Assembly (NCBI GenBank): GCA_023402395.1
Contig: JAEYGI010000040.1
Span: 62,001-126,000, forward strand
DNA length: 64,000 nt
DNA from: Bacillota bacterium
GTDB lineage: Bacteria > Bacillota > UBA4882 > UBA8346
Direction: 5' to 3'
In this document: positions 49,581 to 58,604 of the stretch, piece after piece
How the letters are laid out: each line of letters opens with the position of its first letter
Position numbering within the stretch: the first letter of the stretch is position 1
Notes under the pieces: model-generated
The model's input: only the letters and a program-made list of their open reading frames with translations
The model's database searches: none
What the model was told of the DNA's origin: nothing
Made by a program: the position numbers and the translations under genes

Positions 49581-49662
49581 AAAGGTGAAAATGAAAGGCG
49601 TTTAAGGGAAATTGAGTCAAAGGGTACCGATAAAACGCAAACCGGGGATTAACCCGTCGCCG

Positions 49663-49830
49663 TCACCAATGGTGCCCATTGCTGCAGACATGTTTTTCGG
49701 CGTGGCCGGTATCTAATATGCAATCGCTGATAACTTGTGAACATTGGGGGCAAAGGCTGTTGCACCCATCCGATACATGGAAGGACGCATCGTGGTTATC
49801 TTGTGTCTCGTTCGTTAATTTTTGATCCAT
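49663..49830 (-). CDS. Small Cys/His-rich host protein
   Basis: 55 residues. GGAGG eight bases before ATG 49830. Five cysteines and several histidines: GCNSLCPQCSQ, SDCILDTGHAEKHVCSNGHHW. A zinc-binding small protein, too short for a family call. Confidence 0.6.
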   Translation of the reverse strand: MDQKLTNETQDNHDASFHVSDGCNSLCPQCSQVISDCILDTGHAEKHVCSNGHHW

Positions 49831-50677
49831 GTTTAAAGCCTCCAGTTTGTTTACCCCCAGTGTTGCCGGTAACCGGAGGGATTATACAGGGAAAAAAAGG
49901 AAATGACGGCCAGTGGGCAAATACAGGCAGCCGAATCAACCGGGGAAGATTATCGGCCTCATATTTGGCTGAAGCGGCTTGTTCAAAAATTTTGGGAACC
50001 AAAATCGCGGACTGACGTTTTATAAATCAGGAGAGTAAGACCAGGCTCTCCGGAAGTCATTTTCCTAAACCTCCTTTGAACACGGCGGCCGGCAATTTGT
50101 CGGCCGCCGCTGTTTTCACCGACCGGTCCGGTAGTTATGGCCGGTCAGATCACAGGGGGAGCTAAGGACGGAAGGTACGCAGAAACCCGAGATTATAGCT
50201 TTGGTAACCAATCCGAAACCTCCGCTTCATTTATCTTCAACAATTCGGCCACAGTATGAACACAATTTAATCATAATTAAAACATATTGATTGCTTATAA
50301 TGAGCTTAATTCATTCATCAAACTTCCTTGATAGCCCTCACCGCGTTTCGGCGGTGAGGGTCTTTCTTTGTCCACCATTGCCCGATATACTGAAGAAAGG
50401 GGATGAGGGCACAGGGGGAGTAAGCTATTCAAAGTCGTGACAAGATTGGATAACGAGGGAAAAGCCGGAACGGGACAAATTGACGGGGGAATTGGTATTC
50501 CACTGGTTATTGGCTGTAAGAATTAAAACGAATCGCTTTGGACCCTTCGGACTAATAGAATCGTCCGCTTAGCGGCAGTTTTTATATTGTAACAACCATT
50601 AAGCCAAATATTTCAAAAATGATCTGATTGCATCCTCCCGGCCGGATGCCGTAAACTGATTTGGGAGATGATGAAGC
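49831..50677. other. Gene-poor stretch
   Basis: No supported gene. It holds a GC-rich hairpin at about 50081-50107 (GGCGGCCGGC / GTCGGCCGCC region), two similar CACAGGGGGAG stretches near 50153 and 50411, and a terminator-like hairpin at 50335-50372. The repeated CACAGGGGGAG pieces could belong to a structured RNA, but I cannot assign one. Confidence 0.4.
50335..50372 (+). terminator. Hairpin with T-rich tail
   Basis: CCCTCACCGC / GCGGTGAGGG stem followed by TCTTTCTTTG. Confidence 0.7.
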
Positions 50678-52048
50678 ATGCAGAATGGGATGCCCCGGGA
50701 AAAATTCTCCTCGGGTCTGGCGGTGTTTTTGGCAACGTTAGGTTCTGCGGTGGGGCTGGGGAACATCTGGAAGTTTCCATACCTGACCGGAAAGTACGGC
50801 GGAGGCGCTTTTCTCTTCGTTTATTTGATCTGTATCGTACTGGTGGGGCTGCCGGTGATGATCGGCGAGTTTTATGCGGGCCGGAAGACCCGGCTGAATG
50901 CGGTCGGAGCTTTTGAAACGCTGGCGCCGGGAACGGCCTGGAAGTCCATAGGGTTTATGGGAGTCTTGTCGTCTTATTTGATCATGTTTTTTTACAGTTG
51001 CGTCGCGGGGTGGGTCTACTCTTACGTCTTTAAAGCGATCAAGGGGGACTTCCTGGCTATCAGCGCCGCCTCGGTTCAGGCACAGTTCGGAAAGGCGATC
51101 GCCGATCCCCTGCCGCCGCTGGTTTGGCAATGGGTCGTGATGACAGTGGTTTCGCTGGTCTTGATCTCCGGGGTCAAGAAAGGCATCGAACGGATCACCA
51201 AAACACTGCTGCCGGTGCTGTTCATCCTGATTCTGATCTGCGATATCCGGGCGTTGACCTTGCCCGGCGCCGGAGCGGGACTGGAGTTTTTGTTCAAAGC
51301 CGATTTTTCGAAACTGACGGCGCCGGCGATTTTGACAGCGCTCGGCCTGGCCTTTTTCAAGCTGTCGCTGGGCATGGGCTGCATGGTCACATATTCCAGC
51401 TATTTCACGGAAAACAACCGGATGATACCCACCGCGGTCCGGGTGGCCTTGTCGGATACGATCGTGTCGCTGCTGGCAGGGATTGCGGTCTTTCCAGCAG
51501 TTTTCTCATTCGGAATGGAACCGGGCGCCGGTCCAGGACTGCTGTTCATGACCATTCCGCTGGTCTTCTCGAAGCTGCCTATGGGCAATCTGTTGCTGAT
51601 CGCTTTCTTCTTTCTGGCCGCGATCGCGGCCACCACGGCCATGCTTTCCCTGGTGGAAGTGCCAGTGGCCTATTTCAGCGAGCGGCACGGCATCTCCCGG
51701 GCCAAGGCGGTATTGCTGAACGCGGGCCTGATCGTGGCCGTCGGGACGTTGGCGACTCTCTCGGCGGACCAGTCCAGCCTGCTCGGGCAGGTTAGTATCT
51801 TCGGCAAAAGCTTTTTCGACCTGTTTGACTTCCTTTCCTCTAATGTTTTGCTGCCTGCCGGGGGCCTGCTGATTGCCTTGTTTACCGGTTTTGTAGTGAA
51901 AAAAGAAGATCTGGTCGCCGAGTTGTCAAACCACGGCACGCTTAGGAACCGGCGCCTGATCGTAGCCGTTCATCTGCTCAGCCGCTATGTAGCGCCAGTG
52001 TTGCTGGTTTTGGTCTTCCTGAACTCCATCGGGGTGATCCGGTTTTAG
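50678..52048 (+). CDS. Sodium-dependent transporter, NSS/SNF family
   Basis: 456 residues, about 11-12 membrane segments. The first helices carry the family hallmark FLATLGSAVGLGNIWKFPYL and GGGAFLFVYLICIVLVGLP in part, with the unwound TM1 Na+/substrate site. SLGMGCMVTYSSYF is the TM6 region. It should import an amino acid or similar small compound with sodium. A prokaryotic NSS member is usually 440-510 residues, so it is full length. Isolated from the catabolic operon by convergent orientation. Confidence 0.92.
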   Translation: MQNGMPREKFSSGLAVFLATLGSAVGLGNIWKFPYLTGKYGGGAFLFVYLICIVLVGLPVMIGEFYAGRKTRLNAVGAFETLAPGTAWKSIGFMGVLSSYLIMFFYSCVAGWVYSYVFKAIKGDFLAISAASVQAQFGKAIADPLPPLVWQWVVMTVVSLVLISGVKKGIERITKTLLPVLFILILICDIRALTLPGAGAGLEFLFKADFSKLTAPAILTALGLAFFKLSLGMGCMVTYSSYFTENNRMIPTAVRVALSDTIVSLLAGIAVFPAVFSFGMEPGAGPGLLFMTIPLVFSKLPMGNLLLIAFFFLAAIAATTAMLSLVEVPVAYFSERHGISRAKAVLLNAGLIVAVGTLATLSADQSSLLGQVSIFGKSFFDLFDFLSSNVLLPAGGLLIALFTGFVVKKEDLVAELSNHGTLRNRRLIVAVHLLSRYVAPVLLVLVFLNSIGVIRF

Positions 52049-52143
52049 CAGCGTTGTGATAAACTCTATTAACAATTCGGTTCAGACCATCGGCGGCGGT
52101 GGTCTGTTCCGTTTTCTCGACCGTACCGATAATGACCGAAAAA

Positions 52144-52170
52144 AAAGACCCAGGCGCAAGCCTTGGGTCT
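52144..52170 (-). terminator. Terminator of the dehydrogenase gene
   Basis: AGACCCAAGGC / GCCTGGGTCT hairpin (minus strand) followed by TTTTTTTT. Confidence 0.75.
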
Positions 52171-52186
52171 CGTAGATTTCCCGACG

Positions 52187-53137
52187 CTAAACGGAGCAAA
52201 GATGTTGGGGGACACCATTTAACGCAGCCACGACGTTTTCGGCGGCGGTTCGGCTCACCGCCCGTAGCGTTTCCGGAGTGTACGCTGCCGCATGAGGAGT
52301 GGCAATAACGTTATCCAGGCCCAGCAAAGGACTGCCGGCCGGCGGTTCGTTAGCGAAGGTATCAAGCGCCGCCCCGGCCAAATGGCCCGCTAGCAACGCC
52401 TCGTATAAGGCTTGCTCATTAACCAAACCGCCTCGGCCGGTATTAATCAGGTATGAGCCTTGTTTCATTATCTGAAGTTGAGTGGTGCCGATCAGTCCTT
52501 TGGTTTCGTTGGAGAGCGGTACGTTCAACGAGACGAAATCGGCGTTTCGGAGCAGATCCTCAAACCCGACATATTCGATGCCGTGATTGACGGCAAAGTT
52601 CCGATCCGGCCTCAGATCCCAGCCCAGAACGGACATTCCCAGCGCCCGCGCTTTCCGGGCGATGTTTTTTCCGATCCGTCCCATGCCCAGCACACCCAGA
52701 ACCGAGGTTTGCAAAGTTCGTCCGGCCCGCTTCTTCCACCCCCCTTGCTTGGTCTGGCGATCCATGATCACAATTCCCTTGGCCAATGACAAAATCAGCG
52801 TCAGAGTGAAATCGGCCACCGCGTCCTCCAGGATGCTTCCCGGCACGTTACAAACCATGATCCGGAGCGCCGCGGCCGCTTGCAGGTCGATGTTATCGAT
52901 GCCAACCCCATGTTTGGAAACGACCTTTAAATGAGTCCGGTCCAGAATCGCTTTAGTCAGTTCATCACTACCCACAATCAGCGCGTCATAGGTGGGGAGC
53001 AACTCCAACAACCGTTCCGCTGAGAGATTTTGCTGACCCTTGACGATCTCAAAAGCCAGACCAGCCCCGGCGAGCGCCTCCTTGCCATCGTCGCCGAACA
53101 GGTCAAACCCCGGAGCGGTGACCAATACCTTTTCCAT
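52187..53137 (-). CDS. D-2-hydroxyacid dehydrogenase (PGDH/hydroxypyruvate reductase-like)
   Basis: 316 residues. Rossmann motif LGMGRIGKNIARKA, catalytic Arg in INTGRGGLVNEQAL, Glu in LDTFANEPPAG and His in IATPHAAAYTPE. It oxidises a D-2-hydroxyacid or reduces the keto acid with NAD(P). It follows the IclR regulator by 27 bases on the same strand and is divergent from the sugar-acid operon, so it likely acts in the same pathway. Substrate open. Confidence 0.9.
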   Translation of the reverse strand: MEKVLVTAPGFDLFGDDGKEALAGAGLAFEIVKGQQNLSAERLLELLPTYDALIVGSDELTKAILDRTHLKVVSKHGVGIDNIDLQAAAALRIMVCNVPGSILEDAVADFTLTLILSLAKGIVIMDRQTKQGGWKKRAGRTLQTSVLGVLGMGRIGKNIARKARALGMSVLGWDLRPDRNFAVNHGIEYVGFEDLLRNADFVSLNVPLSNETKGLIGTTQLQIMKQGSYLINTGRGGLVNEQALYEALLAGHLAGAALDTFANEPPAGSPLLGLDNVIATPHAAAYTPETLRAVSRTAAENVVAALNGVPQHLCSV

Positions 53138-53164
53138 ACGTCATCACCTTTGCGAAGAAAATTT

Positions 53165-53983
53165 TTAATATCCTTTGCCGTGGCCCAACGCCTCCGAAAT
53201 GTCCCGGGCGGCGGAAAATAAATGGACCAAGAGATCCTTCCGTTTTTCGGCATTGCCTTTGGTCGCCAGATATGGGATGCTCAAAGCGGCCACCACCCGG
53301 CCCCGGGAATCAAAAACAGGGCAGGCCAAGGCCCTGATTCCCTCGATATATTCCTCGCTATCCTCCGAAAAACCCTGACGGACAATAGCGTCCAGGGACT
53401 CCTTAAGTTTGTCGGGAACGGCAATCGTGTTGGGAGTGTATTTGGTTAGACCGTTTCCGATGATTCGGTCGATCTCCGTCTCTGGAAGATGGGCCAGCAA
53501 CACTTTGCTGGCGCCTCCGGCGTGCAAGGGGAAACGTTTGCCGACCTCGGTGGTGATGCTCATTTCTTTGGTGCTTTTGACCCTGGCGATTACCAACGCC
53601 TGATCGTTTTTCAGGACCGCCAATTTGGAAGTTTCGCCGGTCTCCCGGGTCAATTGCTCCATGAACGGCAAAGCAATTTTGTTGAGGCTCAACTTCTCCC
53701 GGACCGAATTGGCCAAGACCAGCAATCGCGGTCCGAGCGTAAACGAACCCCGGTCGTTCTCCTGCTCCACGAAATCAAAATGTTTCAATGTGGCCAAAAT
53801 GCGGAAAGCGGTAGTTTTGGGCAATTTCAACTCCCGGCTGATCTCGGAGAGGCTCAGCCCGTGTTCATGGGTTTCCAAAAGGCCGAGGATGTGGACTGTT
53901 TTTTCAACAGCCGGAACCAAATTGGAATGTTTGGCTTCCTCTTCAAACAGATCATCAGTCAAATTAGTAATTGAATCGTTCAT
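53165..53983 (-). CDS. IclR-family transcription regulator
   Basis: 272 residues from ATG 53983, which has AAAAGGAG upstream; a longer frame from 54058 has none. Winged HTH (VEKTVHILGLLETHEHGLSLSEI in part, LPKTTAFRILATLKHF) and a C-terminal effector domain with GGASKVLLAHLPE and ALACPVFDSRGRVVAALSI. IclR proteins of the KdgR branch sense sugar-acid catabolites. Its own leader carries the palindrome TTTCA-AATA-TGAAA and the same element with longer arms lies in the divergent operon promoter. Confidence 0.92.
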   Translation of the reverse strand: MNDSITNLTDDLFEEEAKHSNLVPAVEKTVHILGLLETHEHGLSLSEISRELKLPKTTAFRILATLKHFDFVEQENDRGSFTLGPRLLVLANSVREKLSLNKIALPFMEQLTRETGETSKLAVLKNDQALVIARVKSTKEMSITTEVGKRFPLHAGGASKVLLAHLPETEIDRIIGNGLTKYTPNTIAVPDKLKESLDAIVRQGFSEDSEEYIEGIRALACPVFDSRGRVVAALSIPYLATKGNAEKRKDLLVHLFSAARDISEALGHGKGY

Positions 53984-53994
53984 TTTGGGCTCCT

Positions 53995-54008
53995 TTTCAA
54001 ATATGAAA
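53995..54008. promoter_or_regulatory. IclR-type operator in the regulator's own leader
   Basis: TTTCAAATATGAAA, a perfect 5-4-5 palindrome, shares its core with the operator at 54392. Confidence 0.6.
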
Positions 54009-54345
54009 CAGTAGTTCCGTATTTGATAATATTTATTGTAATTGAAGCGGTCGGGCAAGTCAAGATCTTATCAAGGAAATCAATCAATAACTGAAACTGA
54101 AAGGCTATTGCTTTGGAGCTTCCTTGCGGAAAATTTTTTGAATAGAAATTAATTCGTTCCGTGGATGAAAAATCCTTCCGAAATGGGGCGCATTGTCGCT
54201 ATTTTGACGGTTAATTGGTGTCAGTATTATAATAAGCCTGATCACAAGGAGAAAACTTTTCAATGGCGAAAATACAGTGTTGTGTCAATAAAACGCCTGA
54301 TAGAGAAGGAAATTTAATACATCGGAATTTACTGTGTGTGGCAAC

Positions 54346-54374
54346 TTGACATTTTTATGGACTGCTCATATAAT
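54346..54374 (+). promoter_or_regulatory. Promoter of the sugar-acid operon
   Basis: TTGACA (54346-54351), 17-base spacer, TATAAT (54369-54374): full consensus. Start expected near 54381. The stretch 54059-54345 holds no gene I can support. Confidence 0.8.
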
Positions 54375-54391
54375 TATTTCACAAGAGGAAT

Positions 54392-54413
54392 TTTGTTTCA
54401 AATATGGAACAAA
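54392..54413. promoter_or_regulatory. IclR-type operator of the sugar-acid operon
   Basis: TTTGTTTCA-AATA-TGGAACAAA, 8 of 9 arm positions complementary. It lies about 10-30 bases after the expected start, a position for repression. Confidence 0.7.
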
Positions 54414-54469
54414 TCAATAATCGCGATTACATTGATTAAAACGGCGACCGCCAAAGGGAGGATTGGTAG

Positions 54470-54502
54470 ATGACGAAACGAGTCGGCTCGAAAGAAAGGT
54501 AA
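54470..54502 (+). CDS. Possible ten-residue leader peptide
   Basis: MTKRVGSKER after GGGAGGA, in the leader of the operon. A hairpin-forming stretch follows (CCCCGGTTG, CAATCGGG). It could be a translated leader; coding not proven. Confidence 0.3.
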   Translation: MTKRVGSKER

Positions 54503-54565
54503 CTTTCCCCGGTTGCCAATCGGGTGATAAGGGCTTAATCGAAAACATCTGGTGGAGGTCTGAAA

Positions 54566-55282
54566 ATGGCTTTAATGAATTTAGATAAATTGATCGCCAT
54601 GCGAGATACCGTGTCTGAGAAGGAACTCCCGATCCCTACCAAGGAACTTTGCGATCGGTACGAGGCTTTGTACACAGGTGCGATTAATGATGTGTTGCGA
54701 GAATTCACCCTAGTTGACCAGGCGCTGCCCTCGGAAATCATGCCGTTGCGCGATGAGATGAAAACGTGCGGAATCGCGTTTACGATTAAGAGTTCCAAGG
54801 ATCCCACCATCGGTGGGGAGATGAACAAACGTGCCGAGATGCTGGACGCCATGCCCCAGGATTGCATTTGTATTTGGGATACCGGCGGCGAGAATGAGGC
54901 GGCTCATTGGGGCGAAGTGATGACGGCCGCTTCCAAGGCCCGGGGGGCGCGCGGCGCGGTGGTCGACGGGGGGCTGCGGGATACGGTTCAGGTTTTGGAA
55001 CAAAATTTTCCGGTTTTTTATAAATACCGGACCTCCAACGGTTCGCTGTCCCGTTGCAAAATAACCGCCTATCAAGTCCCCATCCGGATTGGCAAAGCAA
55101 TTATTAAGCCGGGAGACATTCTATTCGGCGACATCGACGGCGTAGTGGTGGTCCCCCGGGATATCGCCTACGAGGTACTGGTCAGAGCCGAAGAGATTCG
55201 AAAGAATGAAAAAGAGATCCGGCAATGGGTCCAATCCGGTACTTCTGCGGTGGAAGTCGTCAAAAAAGGCGGATATTTTTAA
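54566..55282 (+). CDS. RraA/HMG aldolase-like protein
   Basis: 238 residues. GEVMTAASKARGARGAVVDGGLRD (in part) contains the Gly-rich anion-binding loop with Arg/Asp, and KPGDILFGDIDGVVVVP is the family end. Members of the RraA-like group with this length are often 4-hydroxy-4-methyl-2-oxoglutarate or other 2-keto acid aldolases in sugar-acid operons rather than RNase E inhibitors. GGAGG precedes ATG 54566. First gene of the operon. Confidence 0.85.
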   Translation: MALMNLDKLIAMRDTVSEKELPIPTKELCDRYEALYTGAINDVLREFTLVDQALPSEIMPLRDEMKTCGIAFTIKSSKDPTIGGEMNKRAEMLDAMPQDCICIWDTGGENEAAHWGEVMTAASKARGARGAVVDGGLRDTVQVLEQNFPVFYKYRTSNGSLSRCKITAYQVPIRIGKAIIKPGDILFGDIDGVVVVPRDIAYEVLVRAEEIRKNEKEIRQWVQSGTSAVEVVKKGGYF

Positions 55283-55422
55283 AAGCATAGCACTAACTCC
55301 GACCTATTCTTGTTATGGAAAAGGAATTTCGAAACAGGCCTGGCGAATTTTAAGTCCCGGAATAGGAGGTGATCGGCCCGTAGCGGCTTTGGGAAGTATC
55401 AAGAATAAAGGAGGGTTTATAG

Positions 55423-56763
55423 ATGAAAAGAAAATCCGCGATGAAGTTAATCCTACTTAGCCTGGTAATAGCAGTCCTTTTGATGCCGGCCTCCGGAATT
55501 CTTGCCGCCAAGCAATTCAACTGGCGGCAATATGAAGGGACAACGATTCGTTTTATGGCGAACGTTCATCCCTGGACCAAATCGATCGAACCGTTGATTC
55601 CGGAGTTTGAAAAGAAAACTGGAATCAAGGTGGTATTCGAAAGCTTTGCCGAGGCTCAGTTCAGACAGAAGCTCTCCATTGAGCTTTCGTCCAGGAAGGG
55701 GTTGGTGGATGTGTTCATGCTCCAACCCAGTCAGGATGCGAGAAGATATTCGTTATTCGGTTGGGTGGAGCCGCTGGATAAATATATCGCCAACCGCAAC
55801 CTGACCAATGCCGCGTTTGACTATAAAGATTTCACCGAGTCCGGGATCCGGGGCGAGACAATTAACGGAAAAGTAATCGGACTGCCGATCCAGCAATCGG
55901 TCCACCTCTTAACCTACCGGAAGGACTTGTTTGAGAAGTACGGCGTCAAAGTTCCGACCAACTTTGACGAACTGGAGAAAGCCGCCGCCAAACTGACCCT
56001 GGATACCGACGGGGACGGCAAAATTGATATCTACGGCATCGTTAACCGCGGTCAAGGTTCGGCCGCAGTTCACAGCGTCTCTTCGTTCCTGCACAGCATG
56101 GGCGGGCGTTGGCTCGACAAAAACCGCAAACCGGTTTTTGACAGCCCCGCCGGAGTGAAGGCATTTAAACTCTACGGCGATTTGATCCGGAAATACGGAC
56201 CTCCCGGCAGCATCAACTTTAGTTGGCAGGAAGAGGTCACGATTATGACTCAGGGACAAGCGGCCATGTGCACCGACAGCAATACGTTCGTGGCTAATTA
56301 TGAGGACGCCGCCAAATCGAAGTTCGCCGGGAAATTCGGCTACGCCATGTTTCCCGCCGGGCCCAAAGGAAGCCTTCCCACCACCTTCCTCTGGGGGCTT
56401 TCCATGGCCAGTGACTCCAAGCATAAACCCGCCGCCTGGCTGTTCATGCAATATGTCATGAGTAAGGAAGCGATGCTGCAATCCACTCAGAGCGGAGTTC
56501 CGACCGCCCGTAAGAGCTGCTGGAAGGATCAGAGCATTGTTGATAAGTTCGGCAAGCTGCCGGGCTTGTTGGAAACGCTGGATCAGTCGCTGAAAGTGGC
56601 CACGTCCGAGCCGCAACCGATGGTGATCGCGGTTCCCGAAGTAAGAGACGCTATCGGCCGGGCGGTCACCGCGGCCATTGAAGGCAAGGATGTCGCCGCC
56701 GCCTTGCGAGTCGCCGCCAAAGAAGTCGCCAGCATCATGCAAACGACCGAGATTGCCCCCTAA
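55423..56763 (+). CDS. ABC transporter sugar-binding protein
   Basis: 446 residues. Signal peptide with a hydrophobic stretch (LILLSLVIAVLLMPASGILA). Family 1 extracellular solute-binding pattern: IEPLIPEFEKKTGIKVVFE, FRQKLSIELSS, KVIGLPIQQSVHLLTYRKDLFEKYGVK in part, and TDGDGKIDIYGIV. Binds the sugar or sugar acid outside the membrane and hands it to the two permeases downstream. AAAGGAGG precedes the ATG. Confidence 0.93.
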   Translation: MKRKSAMKLILLSLVIAVLLMPASGILAAKQFNWRQYEGTTIRFMANVHPWTKSIEPLIPEFEKKTGIKVVFESFAEAQFRQKLSIELSSRKGLVDVFMLQPSQDARRYSLFGWVEPLDKYIANRNLTNAAFDYKDFTESGIRGETINGKVIGLPIQQSVHLLTYRKDLFEKYGVKVPTNFDELEKAAAKLTLDTDGDGKIDIYGIVNRGQGSAAVHSVSSFLHSMGGRWLDKNRKPVFDSPAGVKAFKLYGDLIRKYGPPGSINFSWQEEVTIMTQGQAAMCTDSNTFVANYEDAAKSKFAGKFGYAMFPAGPKGSLPTTFLWGLSMASDSKHKPAAWLFMQYVMSKEAMLQSTQSGVPTARKSCWKDQSIVDKFGKLPGLLETLDQSLKVATSEPQPMVIAVPEVRDAIGRAVTAAIEGKDVAAALRVAAKEVASIMQTTEIAP

Positions 56764-56838
56764 GGCGATAGACCCGATTTGATCAACTTCGGAGGGACGG
56801 GGGTTTCCCCTCCCTCCGAGTGAATGCAGAGGTGGACG

Positions 56839-57732
56839 ATGAATATTAAGCTGAAGCGCGTGCGCGCTTGCCTTGACCGACAGGCCAAATATGTTTTCGC
56901 CTTCCCGGCGTTGCTGGTGATCTTCGGTTTAATGGTTTTCCCGGTGGTTTTTAACATTTATATGAGCTTTCATCAATGGTTTCTCGGCGGCAATCGTTTT
57001 TACATCGGGCTGAAGAATTATCAAAAACTGTTTTTTGCCGATCCCCGTTTTTGGAATTCAATCATCGTGACGTTTCAATTTGTAATCCCTTCCGTCATCT
57101 TATGCGTGGGATTGGGCATGCTGGTCGCCTTGTTTTTGAACCGCGAGTTCCGGGGGAAAGGTTTGGTCCGCACCATTACCTTGTTGCCGATGCTGGCGAC
57201 GCCGGCCGCCATTGCCGTGGTCTGGATGATCATGTATCACCCGACCCTCGGAGTCATGAATTATGGTTTGTCGCTGATAGGCATCAATCCGATGCTCTGG
57301 GTGAACAGTACCCAGACCGCGGTGCCGTCTTTGATCCTGATTGAGATTTGGAAGTGGATTCCGCTGCCGATGATGATTATCCTGGCCGCTTTGCAATCGC
57401 TGCCTTCGTCGCCCTATGAGGCGGCTGAGATTGACGGCGCATCCAAGTGGCAAATGTTCCGCTATATCACCTTTCCGCTGATTCGGCCGGCGGTAATGAC
57501 CGCTACCATTCTCCGGACCATTGACTGTTTGAAGACCTTCGACATCATTTATGTCATGACGCAGGGCGGCCCGGACATCGCCACCGAGACGCTGGAGATC
57601 TATACTTATAAAACCGGTTTCACCTATTTCCAATTGGGATATTCAAGCGCCATGGCGCTGGTGTTGACCGTATTAATCCTGGCCACTTCATGGATCCTGT
57701 CTAAAGTGAGGGAAAAATCATGGAGTTACTGA
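56839..57732 (+). CDS. ABC sugar permease, MalF-like
   Basis: 297 residues from ATG 56839 (AGAGGTGG upstream; ATG 56824 lacks one). Six membrane segments and the EAA loop with the expected pattern SPYEAAEIDGASKWQMFRYITFP in part. Works with the next permease. No ATPase is encoded here, so a shared ATPase such as MsmX/UgpC type is expected elsewhere. Confidence 0.92.
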   Translation: MNIKLKRVRACLDRQAKYVFAFPALLVIFGLMVFPVVFNIYMSFHQWFLGGNRFYIGLKNYQKLFFADPRFWNSIIVTFQFVIPSVILCVGLGMLVALFLNREFRGKGLVRTITLLPMLATPAAIAVVWMIMYHPTLGVMNYGLSLIGINPMLWVNSTQTAVPSLILIEIWKWIPLPMMIILAALQSLPSSPYEAAEIDGASKWQMFRYITFPLIRPAVMTATILRTIDCLKTFDIIYVMTQGGPDIATETLEIYTYKTGFTYFQLGYSSAMALVLTVLILATSWILSKVREKSWSY

Positions 57733-58553
57733 CAATGCGACCGAAAAAATTTATTGATGCCGCCGGATTTCTGGTCTTGGTGCTCGTTTTAACCACAGTC
57801 CTGCTGTTTCCAATCATTTGGATGGTTTTATCCTCCCTGAAAACGCAGGTGGAGATCTCGGCCTATCCGCCCAGTTTTCTGTTTGCGCCGACCTTTCACA
57901 ATTATCAACAAGTTTTCACCACGACGCCTTTTGTCCGGAACACTGTCAACAGCCTGGTGATTACTTTTGGCAGTCTGTTCATTTCCCTCGCGCTGGGCCT
58001 GCCGGCGGCGTACGGCATCGCCCGTTTTCAGCAGCGGAAGGTGGCCTTGATCATTCTGTTGGTTAGAATGTTTCCTTTTATTACGTTTCTGATCCCCTGG
58101 TTTCAGATGTTTCAGGCTATGGGCCTGACCGATACCCATCTGGCCTTGATCGCGACCCATCTGGTGATTATCTTGCCGTTGATCGTCTGGGTTACCATGG
58201 GTTTCTTCGAGGATATCCCGGTGAGCTACGATGAGGCGGCCATGCTCGACGGCTGCGGGCCGTACGGAGTGTTTTTTAAGGTGGCGTTGCCCCTGGCCAA
58301 GCCGGGAATCGTCGCCGCCTCGGTGCTTTCGTGCATCTTTTCCTGGAATAATCTCATGTTTGCCTTGGTGCTGGGGGGACAAAACACTAAAACGCTTCCG
58401 GTGGCGATTCAAAACTTCATGTCCTTCGAGGAGTTGCAATGGGGCCAACTCTGCGCCGTGGCGACACTGATTACGCTCCCGATTATTATCATTGTTTTAT
58501 TTCTTCAGAAATACCTGGTGAAGGGCCTGGCCAGCGGCGGGCTGAAGGGCTAA
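57720..58553 (+). CDS. ABC sugar permease, MalG-like
   Basis: 277 residues, overlapping the previous gene by 13 bases. Six membrane segments; EAA loop VSYDEAAMLDGCGPYGVFFKVALP in part. A start at 57735 is also possible. Confidence 0.92.
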   Translation: MELLTMRPKKFIDAAGFLVLVLVLTTVLLFPIIWMVLSSLKTQVEISAYPPSFLFAPTFHNYQQVFTTTPFVRNTVNSLVITFGSLFISLALGLPAAYGIARFQQRKVALIILLVRMFPFITFLIPWFQMFQAMGLTDTHLALIATHLVIILPLIVWVTMGFFEDIPVSYDEAAMLDGCGPYGVFFKVALPLAKPGIVAASVLSCIFSWNNLMFALVLGGQNTKTLPVAIQNFMSFEELQWGQLCAVATLITLPIIIIVLFLQKYLVKGLASGGLKG

Positions 58554-58604
58554 TCGAAAATCGCGGCCGCGGCAATAATGGCGGAAAATAAGGAGTGCAT
58601 CCAG

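Noticed and set aside
49737..50015. Plus-strand frame of 92 codons right of attR
   Set aside because: No ribosome site and it overlaps a better supported minus-strand gene at 49663-49830.
50150..50430. Riboswitch between the prophage and the NSS transporter
   Set aside because: Two similar CACAGGGGGAG pieces are present, but I could not match the conserved core of any riboswitch class I know.
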